Shown here one piece after another: positions 20,096 to 29,018 of a stretch of 64,000 bases of DNA. This DNA is from Bdellovibrionales bacterium CG10_big_fil_rev_8_21_14_0_10_45_34. Its GTDB lineage: Bacteria; Bdellovibrionota; Bdellovibrionia; Bdellovibrionales; 1-14-0-10-45-34. The stretch's first letter is position 1, and each line of letters starts with the position of its first letter. Below the pieces are notes generated by a model. The model saw nothing but the letters and a program-made list of their open reading frames with translations, had not been told where the DNA came from and made no database searches. Position numbers and translations under genes: made by a program. The stretch is taken from the NCBI GenBank assembly GCA_002778785.1, contig PEZS01000011.1:352868-416867 (forward strand), given 5' to 3'.

Positions 20096-21037
20096 TTACA
20101 AACCTTGTATCTGTTGAATTGTAATTCCAGCAGCCAATATTTCTCTCTTTAAATCATTTTTCCAATAGCCGTATTGATCAAAACCAACGTACACAACGCC
20201 ACTAATATCATTAGGAGTTTCAATGTCTCCTTTAACTAAAGCAGTAACTCTTTGTCGTCCTAACTTTGCCATTAGATAACCATGTTCAAGAACGACATTT
20301 TGCCTAGCTCTGTACCTATAACTCATTTTAGATTGATCATAATTATATATTGAGCCAACGTCACAAGGAGTGTATAGAACTACTGCAAATCCAACATTTG
20401 TGTAAGTTTCAATTTTTTCAATAATTGTTTTTCCTAAATTTGCCTGTTCATGAAGAATAATTGGAATAAGGCCTAGTTCAGTAATGTATGAAGCAACTTG
20501 GTATTTTGTATCATCATCTCTCCCATGAACAATAAAAACATGATTGTTATTAAGGGAGTCAATGATATTTGCTGGTAGATTACTTCTACCAGTTTCACGC
20601 TCCCTTATTGTCTTAGCTGCTTCAACTTGATCTTTTGAATAAAATCCTTTTTCGGATAGAGTCTTGAGTAGGTTATCATCTTTGATTGACCAATGAGTTC
20701 TGTTTCTTTCAAATAGTGGTATATCAAAAACTTTCTCTAGTTTTTCAAGTGATCCAGCAGGAAGCGGAGGTAAGATGGTATCAAACTTATATTCAATAAG
20801 AATATGATCACTCCTAACTTTTAAATTAGTGATGTATCCAACTCTCGAATCATGTTTGTCACCTTCAATTGCAAACAAAGTCGGGAAAGATTTTAGTTTA
20901 TTCAAGGTTTCAATATTTAATTCAGCAAACTGATCTCTTATATAACTCTCAGTGTGTTCTAAATATCTTTTCTTATCGCATTGGTAAGGATCAAGATTCC
21001 ATGAATCAGGGTTATAGCTAATCATTAAGTTGAACAT
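20096..21037 (-). CDS. TIR-like nucleotide-binding protein (PF10137-type)
   Basis: 313 aa. The C-terminal half (about 165-310) begins NHVFIVHGRDDDTKYQVASYI and contains LGLIPIILHEQANLGKTIIEKIE and RARQNVVLEHGYLMAKLGR. These are hallmarks of the predicted TIR-like nucleotide-binding family found in CBASS/Pycsar and other defence effectors. The N-terminal half is not recognised and may be the sensor or regulatory part. Being first in an operon with an XRE regulator and the recombinase, it may be an abortive-infection effector or a signal-responsive control protein of the element. Role inferred. Confidence 0.7.
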   Translation of the reverse strand: MFNLMISYNPDSWNLDPYQCDKKRYLEHTESYIRDQFAELNIETLNKLKSFPTLFAIEGDKHDSRVGYITNLKVRSDHILIEYKFDTILPPLPAGSLEKLEKVFDIPLFERNRTHWSIKDDNLLKTLSEKGFYSKDQVEAAKTIRERETGRSNLPANIIDSLNNNHVFIVHGRDDDTKYQVASYITELGLIPIILHEQANLGKTIIEKIETYTNVGFAVVLYTPCDVGSIYNYDQSKMSYRYRARQNVVLEHGYLMAKLGRQRVTALVKGDIETPNDISGVVYVGFDQYGYWKNDLKREILAAGITIQQIQGL

Positions 21038-21071
21038 TGTATTTCCTTGTAACTTATCCTATATAAAACAA

Positions 21072-21097
21072 GACTAGCGTGATATATCACGCTAGTC
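21072..21097. promoter_or_regulatory. Perfect 26-bp palindrome upstream of TIR-XRE-recombinase operon
   Basis: GACTAGCGTGATA is followed directly by its exact inverse. On the minus strand it is preceded by TT, giving TTGACT, and 17 bases later TAGTCT, a possible promoter lying across the palindrome. It is followed by TTGTTTTAT, so it could also end transcripts of the conjugation operon arriving from the right. Operator for the XRE protein and terminator are both reasonable readings. Confidence 0.65.
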
Positions 21098-21128
21098 AAG
21101 AAAGAAATACATTCGTGAGATCAGTTAC

Positions 21129-21290
21129 TTAACTTGCCGTGCTGGCCAAATGGGGAAAAATTAGCTGACAGAGCACTCTAAAACGCTGCTTTTCAGCCTC
21201 AATCTCCTGTGGGGTGTAGCGGACGACTATTTTAAATTCCTTCAGGTTGGTCTTCTTCTGCGAGCTTTTCTTTTTTTGATTTTTTGACAT
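21129..21290 (-). CDS. Small basic protein (53 aa), hypothetical
   Basis: A 53-codon frame starting MSKNQKKKSSQKKTNLKEF overlaps the 3' end of the 121-aa gene by 59 bases in another frame. It has a TGAGGA element about 12 bases before its ATG. The second half (VRYTPQEIEAEKQRFRVLCQ) is amphipathic, with a heptad-like pattern and a natural protein composition. No family recognised. It would be the last gene of the conjugation operon. Confidence 0.45.
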   Translation of the reverse strand: MSKNQKKKSSQKKTNLKEFKIVVRYTPQEIEAEKQRFRVLCQLIFPHLASTAS

Positions 21291-21597
21291 TTGTTCGTTT
21301 GTTCCTCATTTGGATTTTCTGAAGAGCATTGGCCAAAATATCGGCTGCATTATCAGAACTCTGAATTTTGGTTGCTAAATCTCGTAAGTATTCTTTTGAA
21401 TTAAAATGATCCTGAATGATTTGATCTTTTTTCTTTTCAAAAGATTCTTTTCTGAAACCTTCAACAATCCATGAAACGAGTCTTGATGGGTTTATTTTTA
21501 CAAAGTCACCGCTATCTTTTAACTCTTGTAACATTTCAGTTAATGCATCTTGTGCATTAGTATCCAGAAAAACTCTGAACTGGGTTTGCTTATTCAT
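21232..21597 (-). CDS. Small DNA-binding-like accessory protein of the conjugation module
   Basis: 121 aa, charged and helical, with a first third (FRVFLDTNAQDALTEMLQEL) that could be a ribbon-helix-helix type beta-helix start and a Lys-rich C-terminus. Its ATG overlaps the stop of the upstream lipoprotein gene by four bases. Relaxosome accessory proteins look like this, but no signature proves it. Confidence 0.45.
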   Translation of the reverse strand: MNKQTQFRVFLDTNAQDALTEMLQELKDSGDFVKINPSRLVSWIVEGFRKESFEKKKDQIIQDHFNSKEYLRDLATKIQSSDNAADILANALQKIQMRNKRTNVKKSKKEKLAEEDQPEGI

Positions 21598-22349
21598 TTA
21601 ACCTCTCTTGGGTATTCAAGAACAACGCTGGCCTTAAATTCAACCCTGTCTTGATTTGGAATCTGTCTGGAACCTGTCGGCCCACCTGATGAAAATGATC
21701 TTTGACCGTGGCCATCACATCTGCCGAAGCCTAAAAATCCAGTTTGAACATTTCCATTTATTGGTTCTGGTGAAACTATAAGGAATACTTCATCGCTTTC
21801 TGAGAGCATTTCATCTGACAATTTAAATCGTGAAATAACTTTTGCACCCTGATGGTCACTTATGATGCCAATGGGGTAAGTATTATTTCCAATTCTAAAT
21901 TTAACAGAGATGTTGATTGCATCTTGGTCAAAAAGGTATGGGCTTTTGAGATCATCAGATTGCTCTCGATATTTATGAGTACAAGTCCCGCGACGCTCAT
22001 CTTCAAAACATTCCATAAGCTTTGGAGTAAGACACATTCTACAAATCGGATCACGAATACATATTCTTTTTGTCCATCGAGATTGATAATTCCGATTAAT
22101 GATGTTTGTGAACTGAGGTGTATATCTTGTGCCCACAAGATATAGCTCGATAATGTTCCCTGCCTGTTGTTGTCCTAGCGATATCTGATTAGTTAAAACT
22201 TCTGATTCAAGTAGAACTTCTCTTCGGGGTGCATTTTCAATTTGAACATCGTTTTTTACTTCAGGTGGATTCTCTTCTTCCCAAAAGTTTCCGCAACCAA
22301 CAAGAGACAGCATGAACAACAATCCAAGACTAGATGTTAAGAATCTCAT
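21594..22349 (-). CDS. Cysteine-rich lipoprotein of the conjugation operon
   Basis: From the ATG at 22349, which overlaps the stop of the preceding gene (ATGA), the product is about 251 aa with a clear lipoprotein signal (SSLGLLFMLSLVGCG). A cluster of cysteines near the middle (RICIRDPICRMCLTPKLMECF) suggests disulphides or a metal site. It probably sits in the outer membrane as part of, or next to, the transfer channel. Confidence 0.55.
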   Translation of the reverse strand: MRFLTSSLGLLFMLSLVGCGNFWEEENPPEVKNDVQIENAPRREVLLESEVLTNQISLGQQQAGNIIELYLVGTRYTPQFTNIINRNYQSRWTKRICIRDPICRMCLTPKLMECFEDERRGTCTHKYREQSDDLKSPYLFDQDAINISVKFRIGNNTYPIGIISDHQGAKVISRFKLSDEMLSESDEVFLIVSPEPINGNVQTGFLGFGRCDGHGQRSFSSGGPTGSRQIPNQDRVEFKASVVLEYPREVK

Positions 22350-22795
22350 TTTTTTGCCTTTGGTGGATTTGGAACCCATTGAGGCTCTTCTGTAATAACC
22401 CAGACACGATGGCCCTCAATAAGTTTTTTTCCTTGCACTTGGGTATCAATCCACTGTGCTTCAACTTTTGGAACTGTAAGGCCCGGCCCAGATGAGCTTT
22501 GATAGCCTGAAGGAGTAGAGACATTAAATTTCTCTAAATTGAAAAGTGTTTCTCTTCTTACTCGATCGTCTCGCTTATCCATGCCCTTATGTAAAAAGTA
22601 GCTAGCGATACCTCCGATGGCACCACCGATTAGCGCGCCTTGAAGTGCGGCTTGGCCTTTATTGCGATCTGCTAGCGAAGATGCTCCTATTGCTCCTGTC
22701 GCTGCACCTGTTCCTGCTCCAACAATTAATGATTCTCTCATTGTCGAACAACCCACCATCGAGACCATTAGCATGGTCAAAACTAAAATATTCAT
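22346..22795 (-). CDS. Glycine-zipper lipoprotein, VirB7/TraV-like position
   Basis: The ATG at 22795 follows TAAGGAGAATTTTG and gives a 149-aa lipoprotein (signal LVLTMLMVSMVGCS). The mature N-terminus is a glycine-zipper segment (VGAGTGAATGAIGASSLA and GALIGGAIGGIASYF), which commonly spans or sits in the outer membrane. Lipoproteins of this type are parts of type IV secretion outer-membrane rings; that assignment is inferred from position. Confidence 0.55.
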   Translation of the reverse strand: MNILVLTMLMVSMVGCSTMRESLIVGAGTGAATGAIGASSLADRNKGQAALQGALIGGAIGGIASYFLHKGMDKRDDRVRRETLFNLEKFNVSTPSGYQSSSGPGLTVPKVEAQWIDTQVQGKKLIEGHRVWVITEEPQWVPNPPKAKK

Positions 22796-22869
22796 CAAAA
22801 TTCTCCTTAATATCAAAATCCCTTGATTGAACTTAAAAACCTAACTTGTGATGTAGTCATAACAATTAG

Positions 22870-23679
22870 TTAGAAGGTTTTTGCTACCAATGCATTGGTA
22901 GCTTGTTGGTAGTCATAATCATGGAAATTTAGTGTAAATGTTTTGCCACTGATATTTTTAAAAGTGGCTGAACTACTGTGTTTAAAAAATTCTTTCACCA
23001 AACAAAAATATATTTTTTGTGTGTATCTTTGTGCCAATTCAGTTTCAATTCTCATTAGTCCTTTAAGAATTGTGGGGTTATCACAAACGTAAAGAACGAC
23101 ATCGACATTTTCCTCCAAATGGTAATTCAATAAATATTCAGACCATCGACCTGAGTCTTTGTGTGATCGCTCATATTCAACAGCAACTTTGAATTCTTGA
23201 TTTTCGATCAAAAGTGAAAGAAAAATATCACTATTCAATCTTTTGAATGGATCAAATTGTTCACTTAAATCACCATGATCAATTCCTTGAATTTCATTTT
23301 CAAGCTTAAGTGAGTTTAAACTTCTAGATTTAATTAGCTTGAAATAAATCTTCGCCACACATAAATCATGGACTGGATTGGAGCACTTAAGTTCTTTTCT
23401 AATAATCTTCCCTGATAAATAGTCTTCGACTTCCAGCAAGCCATTTTCTGTAATGTTATATAAAGGCTTTAATGCCATTCCATTAAAATGGGCACGTTTA
23501 TCAATGTAATGACCATTTACTAAACGCTGGATTCTTTTGACGACAGTGGATTTGTGCAAATTTTTGAAGTGATTATCCATCAGCAGATCAAGATCAAGAC
23601 CTTTAGTGTAAAATAAATCCCTAAGTAAAACACGGTCTCGCTTACTTAAAACGACTTTCCAGCTTTTCTTTTTTTTCAA
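22870..23679 (-). CDS. Replication-relaxation family protein (winged helix)
   Basis: 269 aa. The N-terminal part RDRVLLRDLFYTKGLDLDLL and the KRIQRLVNGHYIDKR segment form a winged-helix-like start. A PVHDLCVAKIYFKL motif and an ENEIQG/VAVEYERSHKD acidic region follow, as in Replic_Relax (PF13814) proteins of plasmids and conjugative elements. It lies eight bases after the FtsK-like coupling gene. It may mark the transfer origin or act in DNA processing; no HUH-type relaxase is visible in the element. Confidence 0.6.
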   Translation of the reverse strand: MKKKKSWKVVLSKRDRVLLRDLFYTKGLDLDLLMDNHFKNLHKSTVVKRIQRLVNGHYIDKRAHFNGMALKPLYNITENGLLEVEDYLSGKIIRKELKCSNPVHDLCVAKIYFKLIKSRSLNSLKLENEIQGIDHGDLSEQFDPFKRLNSDIFLSLLIENQEFKVAVEYERSHKDSGRWSEYLLNYHLEENVDVVLYVCDNPTILKGLMRIETELAQRYTQKIYFCLVKEFFKHSSSATFKNISGKTFTLNFHDYDYQQATNALVAKTF

Positions 23680-23687
23680 AAGATGGA

Positions 23688-25142
23688 TTAATTCCCGTCA
23701 GGGATTTGTGTTTTCTTTCCTAGGACTTCGCCCTCAGAAATATCCATCATTGGTCGAAAGCAGGGATAATTTGAACTGAACTTTTCTTGTAAGATTTCAA
23801 TTTCACTTTTGAGTTCTTCATCTTCAAGGAATGGAGCTTGTATTTCTAAAAACTCATTTCCTGAAGCCCATACTGCGCGGCCCTTAATATCTGGCAACTC
23901 AAATGCTCTTTTGTTGCCTAGAACTGTCACAGAGTTAGTCATCGTGTTCATTCTGAAACAAACTCGTCCACCGATATTTTCTTGAACTTTAGTGTCAATT
24001 GTTTCTTTTGATACCTTTTGAGTAGCAAAAATAAGATGAATTCCTGCGGCCCGTGCCAGTTTGGCCAGCTCATCTGTATATTCCCTTGCGGTATTAATCA
24101 GATGGGCCTTAGTCGCATTGGCCTTTACTTTTGAATAGAGAACAGAAGCCTCATCAATTCCAACAACAATTTTGTCCATTTTGTCCCTTGCTGGAATAAT
24201 TTCTTTATTTCCTGTCTTTTCCAAATACTCAAAACGTCGATCCATTTCATCTTTTACTTTCTTTAGCATTTGACAGGCCTCGGCTTCCGTCTTGGCGATT
24301 CTCACATTTGGCAATTCTCCAAACTCTTTCATCTCAACACCTCGCTTTAAATCTAAGAGATAAAGCTGTAGCCTTGGCGTAGATTTTAAAAGACTCACAA
24401 GTGTTTGCTTAAAAAAGACACTCTTTCCACCGCCAGTGGTTCCAGCTATAAGCAGATGTGGAAGTGATTCAAGAGTCCTCGTGACAACTCCTTTCATTGA
24501 TTCACCAATAATAAAAGAATGAGGCTTCACTAGTTGTGCTTCTACATCATGGTACTTAACAAGCTTTGGAAGTTTTCTCTTTGTTAGGTACAAAATGATA
24601 ATTTGCGGATTACTGCCGTTAGCTATTGAATCAATCTCTTCAGCAAATGAAGCCTCAATATCACTTTTTCTCTGCTGGTATTTATCAATCCCAATTCCAA
24701 CCGATTTTATAACTAACGTAGTCTTAAACTCATCGACATTGTTGACTGATACGACTCTAAAAAAAGCGCCTTCTGCACCATTTAATCCAATTCTGTTCAA
24801 TTTTTTCTGAAACTCTTGCATCAGCTTAAATTCACGCAGGCCAACCAAAATGGAGGTGAACAACAAAATCGCGAATAGAAAAGCAAAGAAGAAAACCTCC
24901 CACGGAATTTTGTAAAGGACATTTACTAGAAATTTAGGAAGCTCATTCTGTATTCCTAAATGTGTCGCCCATAAAAATCTGTGGTTAAAAGTTGTTGCGC
25001 CAATTATCAGAGTTGTAGAGAGCATTAAAAGATAATATTCCTTCTTGTTCCTCCACATTTTTTTTAGTCCAAGCCAAACGCATTGAGATAAAGATTCAAT
25101 AATTTTAAGAAACTTATTCTCCTCTGTTTTTGATTTACTCAT
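23688..25142 (-). CDS. FtsK/TraD-like DNA-translocating coupling ATPase
   Basis: About 484 aa. Two N-terminal membrane helices (about 36-53 and 85-105) are followed by a cytoplasmic motor with Walker A LLIAGTTGGGKSVFF (about 233), a DLKRG motif, Walker B KIVVGIDEAS (about 326) and sensor-like FATQKVSKETID. The FtsK_SpoIIIE family pumps DNA through membranes; here, in a type IV secretion operon, it is the probable coupling protein. The ATG at 25142 overlaps the VirB10 stop; an ATG at 25154 is an alternative. Confidence 0.8.
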   Translation of the reverse strand: MSKSKTEENKFLKIIESLSQCVWLGLKKMWRNKKEYYLLMLSTTLIIGATTFNHRFLWATHLGIQNELPKFLVNVLYKIPWEVFFFAFLFAILLFTSILVGLREFKLMQEFQKKLNRIGLNGAEGAFFRVVSVNNVDEFKTTLVIKSVGIGIDKYQQRKSDIEASFAEEIDSIANGSNPQIIILYLTKRKLPKLVKYHDVEAQLVKPHSFIIGESMKGVVTRTLESLPHLLIAGTTGGGKSVFFKQTLVSLLKSTPRLQLYLLDLKRGVEMKEFGELPNVRIAKTEAEACQMLKKVKDEMDRRFEYLEKTGNKEIIPARDKMDKIVVGIDEASVLYSKVKANATKAHLINTAREYTDELAKLARAAGIHLIFATQKVSKETIDTKVQENIGGRVCFRMNTMTNSVTVLGNKRAFELPDIKGRAVWASGNEFLEIQAPFLEDEELKSEIEILQEKFSSNYPCFRPMMDISEGEVLGKKTQIPDGN

Positions 25143-26063
25143 TTTCACCGCCAAATGCCGAAGTTAAACTGATAATAATGTCAGTACCAGCTTCAAGCGT
25201 AATGTAAGGAGGAGTCTGGGCCATGGCCTCTGCGTGTCTGGCGGCTTCCATCTCTGAAACTTTAGATACACCCTGAAATACAGCATTTTTCATTGTTGGC
25301 TTGGGGGTTGTTGCACCGAAATCGCCATGGGCCGTCTTATCTGTTAAAACATCTGTCATACTAGATACCATTGTTAGTCCTAATGTTCCGGCAATTCTAA
25401 TCCCAGTTTCCGAGTGAACATCTCCAATAATGCCATTTGAATAGTCAGAACTATCTAGCGCCATGGCCATTATTTGTTTTTCTTCACCCGTTGGGCTAAT
25501 TGCTTTATCAAAACTCAGATAAATCCTTTCGCCTTTACCTGAAAAATGGGCTTTTCCAATAAGCATGGAATTCTTTTCAATAAATTGTTCTCCTTTAAAG
25601 TTTGCACCATAAGGCAAAAGAACTTTAACTTGCGAGGTTAAATCTCGTGAGTCGATTGCGGACAAGAGCTTGCCAATGATATTTGATCCATTGGGAAGTG
25701 CTTTTTTCAATGACTTATCATCACTTCTAACAAGAACTTGTTTTGCTCTGTATTCCAGCTTCTTTTGCTGAAATTCACCCGACATATTATTAGATTTTTT
25801 TGTGTCAGGTGGTACTTCATTTTGAATTGGAATCATTTCAATTTCAGTGCTGGTCAATTGAGGCTGTTGTTCATCGCCGTCAATTAGACTCTTATCTGTC
25901 TTTTGTGATGTACCTGCTGGTGGTGAATCAAAGACAATGGCAAAAATTGTATAGGTTAGCCCCAGAATGAAGGCTAAAATACTTCCAATTTTTTTTATAT
26001 TAAATCTTCTTTTCCCACCATCTAGAGTAAAAGCGAACCTCTCAAACCATCCAGATTTTTCAT
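25135..26063 (-). CDS. VirB10/TrbI-like channel protein with an apparent 1-base frameshift near the start
   Basis: The C-terminal domain (LPNGSNIIGKLLSAIDSRDL, LPYGANFKGEQFIEKNSML, LEAGTDIIISLTSAF) is the VirB10 outer-membrane-channel fold. The same frame continues upstream through a membrane helix (GSILAFILGLTYTIFAIVF) to about 26055, but without an ATG, GTG or TTG. The ATG at 26063, just after the VirB9 stop, is one frame off. A single extra A in the A-run at 26056-26060 would give MKKSGWFERF and a whole gene of about 309 aa. So either a homopolymer error or a real shift is present. The first in-frame usual start would be a TTG at 25857, which loses the helix. Confidence 0.7.
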
Positions 26064-26066
26064 TGG

Positions 26067-26789
26067 CTATAAAAATTTCTCCTCAATGATGTGTTTTGCT
26101 TCCAAGCCTTGATACTTAACATTCAGAGTAAAGCTTTTTTTAGATGGAAGTTTTAATAGAAGGCGAATAGTTGCCATATAATTTCCTTCTTTTTGATCAA
26201 TTATCACTTTACTCTCACCATAAGTTTTATTCCCATGAGTCGTCATAAATTTGAAATCATTTACATTTATGATTTCTTTTTTTAAATGTTCAACTCTTAG
26301 GTCAAGGATATAAAGCTTTAGTGAATCATGAAATTGGATATTCTCTGATGTCACAATTAGCTTACCTCCAATTACCTTTTTTAAACTAAACTTTTCTTTC
26401 GGCCTTTGTTTAGGTTCTTGCCTTTGCATGATGGGAGATGGCTTCCAGCCACGCTTCACAATGACTAAGTCATCATAGTGAGCATCACTATCTACATTTA
26501 GAATCAAACCATAGGTGTTGTATTCACCGTACACAAACAAGTTCGTTTTTGCCGTTCCTAGAGGTTGAATGGTGACATCATTATCAATGAATTCAACATT
26601 GAAATAATTTTGATTTCCAATGACAACTTTCTTGGGCTTTTCCAAAAAACGCAATACAGTAGATTGGCCCATCTTAAGGTTAATATGGCCCATTTCGTTA
26701 GAACTCATGTACAGATCACGAACCTTTGCATGGGAGATACTCACAGCAAAAAAAGTAAAAATCACAATCAATATATTATTTATTCTCAT
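26067..26789 (-). CDS. VirB9/TrbG-like periplasmic protein
   Basis: 240 aa with a signal sequence (NILIVIFTFFAVSISHA). The first half carries strands such as LKMGQSTVLRFLEKPKKVVIGN and IQPLGTAKTNLFVYGE, the secretin-N/VirB9 N-terminal type. The second half is beta-rich. Its place between VirB8-like and VirB10-like genes supports the call. The open frame extends to a TTG at 26795; the ATG at 26789 is preferred. Confidence 0.65.
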   Translation of the reverse strand: MRINNILIVIFTFFAVSISHAKVRDLYMSSNEMGHINLKMGQSTVLRFLEKPKKVVIGNQNYFNVEFIDNDVTIQPLGTAKTNLFVYGEYNTYGLILNVDSDAHYDDLVIVKRGWKPSPIMQRQEPKQRPKEKFSLKKVIGGKLIVTSENIQFHDSLKLYILDLRVEHLKKEIINVNDFKFMTTHGNKTYGESKVIIDQKEGNYMATIRLLLKLPSKKSFTLNVKYQGLEAKHIIEEKFL

Positions 26790-27363
26790 GCTCAATAACT
26801 CCGTTGACTAAGATTCCATAAGGGTTCCATTTTGAAGCTTTATCTTTGATTAATTGAAAACTTGCTTCTGTTGGTACGATCAAAGGAATGCCATTGAATC
26901 TGACAATTTTATCAAACTTTGCAAGTGCTTCCTTATCATTTACGATGACTTCAATGTTTGCGACATACTGGTCAATTTTTGACAATTGTGACTCAGATTT
27001 GTCTTTCTTGATTTCACCTTCAAGGGCCTGAAGATATCCATCCGTTGAAAGAGGAGCAATATTCCGTAAAGTTCCACCGAGGTCATCTTTTCTAATTTGA
27101 TATCTAAGATTGATGAACTCTTTCAAAAAGACTTTAACATCTTCTTGGTTTGGGCCTGCGCTCAAATGCCTTCCAACGACATAGGACTTACTCTGACCAG
27201 TCTCTTGAATCACAATTGGATCAGGATTTAGGATAACAAAAATGAGAATGACCATCAGTAGAGTTACAAATCCTAAAAACATCGTTGCGATCTGATAGAG
27301 TTTCAGCTCTTTGTTAATTCCAAGCCACTGATTGATTGGTGTAAAGATTTTATTTTTTATCAT
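26776..27363 (-). CDS. VirB8-like inner-membrane assembly protein
   Basis: 195 aa from the ATG at 27363. A short cytoplasmic N-terminus is followed by one membrane helix (TMFLGFVTLLMVILIFVIL, about 27-45) and a periplasmic NTF2-like domain containing VKVFLKEFINLRYQIRKDD. This is the layout of VirB8/TraE proteins, which nucleate the type IV secretion channel. Overlaps the ends of its neighbours. Confidence 0.65.
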   Translation of the reverse strand: MIKNKIFTPINQWLGINKELKLYQIATMFLGFVTLLMVILIFVILNPDPIVIQETGQSKSYVVGRHLSAGPNQEDVKVFLKEFINLRYQIRKDDLGGTLRNIAPLSTDGYLQALEGEIKKDKSESQLSKIDQYVANIEVIVNDKEALAKFDKIVRFNGIPLIVPTEASFQLIKDKASKWNPYGILVNGVIEHENK

Positions 27364-28321
27364 TATTTCTTCCTTTGTTGAAATTTGGACGTAGTACATT
27401 TGGTGGATCAATATGGCGCTCAGGTTTTCGCCAATTTTGTATCCTATTATCTATTCTTTCCTTGGCCATCTGAAGATTTTGTCCAATAGGACGACTAATT
27501 TTCCCAAATGATGATTTCAAACCATTTGATCCCTGACTCATTAAATTCTTGCCGTTTTTAACCGCCATACTTTTAATGAAAGCACCTGTTGCCGCAGTTG
27601 GAACTGCTGCTAACGCCGAAGCCGCTCCTGACATTCCATCATTTATGAGTGACTTCGTTGCAAATGGAATAAAGAGCATAGAGACACCAATACAAAGATT
27701 AATAAGGATTGATGTCAAAAAGTTATCCCAATTCCCGACTTGTGGAGCGGTTGCCAGTTTTAAAAGCATTATCGCTAGAATTGACCATAGCACTTTCCAA
27801 ACCATGACATTGATCAATCCTTTATAAAGATTTGATGTCACAAAGGAGGTTGATCTTGAGATGTACATTAGAATCATCAGCGGCGAGCAGACATACAATA
27901 CTGACCATACATAATGAATAAGTACATTAGCGACGAAGACTCCAAGGTAGGCAACGATATAAGAAACCAGACTTAAAATAAAAATGATGGCCTCGCGAAA
28001 CTTAAGCCAACTAACGCTATTATCTTCATAGTTCTTGCCGAGTTCACCCATCAAATCCCATAGGCTTTTGACCCCATTGATTTTATCTGTAATCCCATCA
28101 CCAACCATGGCAATGAGATTCATCGTCTCATTGAAAAAGAAGAGTAGGATCATTGAAATCACTGCTCTTCTAATGATATCTCCTGCATTCGGATTTCCTT
28201 CCGGCATTTTGAAAAACTCAAAGACGATTAACAGAACACAAAATGGAACTATTAATATCCAGTAGATTTGCAAAATCTGAGCGTGAAGCTCCCTACATAC
28301 CTCTGGTAAATACTCAAACAT
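27350..28321 (-). CDS. VirB6/TrbL-like polytopic membrane protein
   Basis: 323 aa with about six hydrophobic helices between residues 15 and 225 and a Gly/Ala-rich segment (GMSGAASALAAVPTAATGAF). A long positively charged C-terminal tail ends in NFNKGRNNDKK. This is the VirB6/TrbL pattern. The start ATG overlaps the VirB5-like stop by one base. Confidence 0.7.
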   Translation of the reverse strand: MFEYLPEVCRELHAQILQIYWILIVPFCVLLIVFEFFKMPEGNPNAGDIIRRAVISMILLFFFNETMNLIAMVGDGITDKINGVKSLWDLMGELGKNYEDNSVSWLKFREAIIFILSLVSYIVAYLGVFVANVLIHYVWSVLYVCSPLMILMYISRSTSFVTSNLYKGLINVMVWKVLWSILAIMLLKLATAPQVGNWDNFLTSILINLCIGVSMLFIPFATKSLINDGMSGAASALAAVPTAATGAFIKSMAVKNGKNLMSQGSNGLKSSFGKISRPIGQNLQMAKERIDNRIQNWRKPERHIDPPNVLRPNFNKGRNNDKK

Positions 28322-29007
28322 TAGAATCGAGGTAGGTTAAAGTCGCCGCGAAAGCTCGTGAGACCATTTTTCAAATCTTGCTTAACTTTTTGATGCCCAA
28401 GAACTGAATCTTTGCCATCTTTGTTGTTAAGGGCCAGTGATTCACTTTGTAGCTTAAGCATTTGTCCATTTACTCTTAATAGCTGATTTAGAGTGTGAAG
28501 AATTTGAGCATTTACTTCAGCATTCATTCTAGCAGCTCCCTTGGGAGAAGCTTGTCTACTTTGAATAGAAATTTTCACAGCATTTTCCTCTTGAAGGCGG
28601 CTATACTCTTTTGAAGCATTAACCATCTTCAGACTTTCAGCTACACTTTGGTCATGAAGAAGTTGCAAAGCAGCTTCCTCACTCTTGGGAATAGCCCCAT
28701 AAATCTGATTGACTGAGTTCATTGCTGTCTGAAATGTTCTTAGCTCTTCTAAAATTCTTTCATCTTTAACGGGTAACGAATTCATGAGACCGATGGAATT
28801 CTCAATACCTTGATTAATTAATCGAATATACTGATCACTATTCTTTGCCTGATCAATCATTAATTTTAACTGCTGATATCGCTTGATATTTTCTGCGAGT
28901 ATCTTTGCTAAATATGCAGCATTGGCCCAGCCAGCACCGCCATCACCCCAAAATGCTTTGGACTCAAAAGGAGTAAAAGCGATTGATGAGACAATTAATC
29001 CAACCAT
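28321..29007 (-). CDS. VirB5/TrbJ-like periplasmic protein
   Basis: 228 aa with an N-terminal signal (VGLIVSSIAFTPFESKAFWG) and a long helical, Gln-rich body with heptad character (YQQLKLMIDQAKNSDQ, ILHTLNQLLRVNGQMLKLQSES). This is typical of TrbJ/VirB5 minor pilus components. It lies directly after the VirB4-like ATPase. Confidence 0.65.
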   Translation of the reverse strand: MVGLIVSSIAFTPFESKAFWGDGGAGWANAAYLAKILAENIKRYQQLKLMIDQAKNSDQYIRLINQGIENSIGLMNSLPVKDERILEELRTFQTAMNSVNQIYGAIPKSEEAALQLLHDQSVAESLKMVNASKEYSRLQEENAVKISIQSRQASPKGAARMNAEVNAQILHTLNQLLRVNGQMLKLQSESLALNNKDGKDSVLGHQKVKQDLKNGLTSFRGDFNLPRF

Positions 29008-29018
29008 AAATTTATTTC

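Noticed and set aside
26050-26075. Programmed -1 frameshift from VirB9 into VirB10
   Set aside because: The sequence there is not a standard slippery heptamer and the tRNAs would not re-pair; a missing A in the A-run is simpler.
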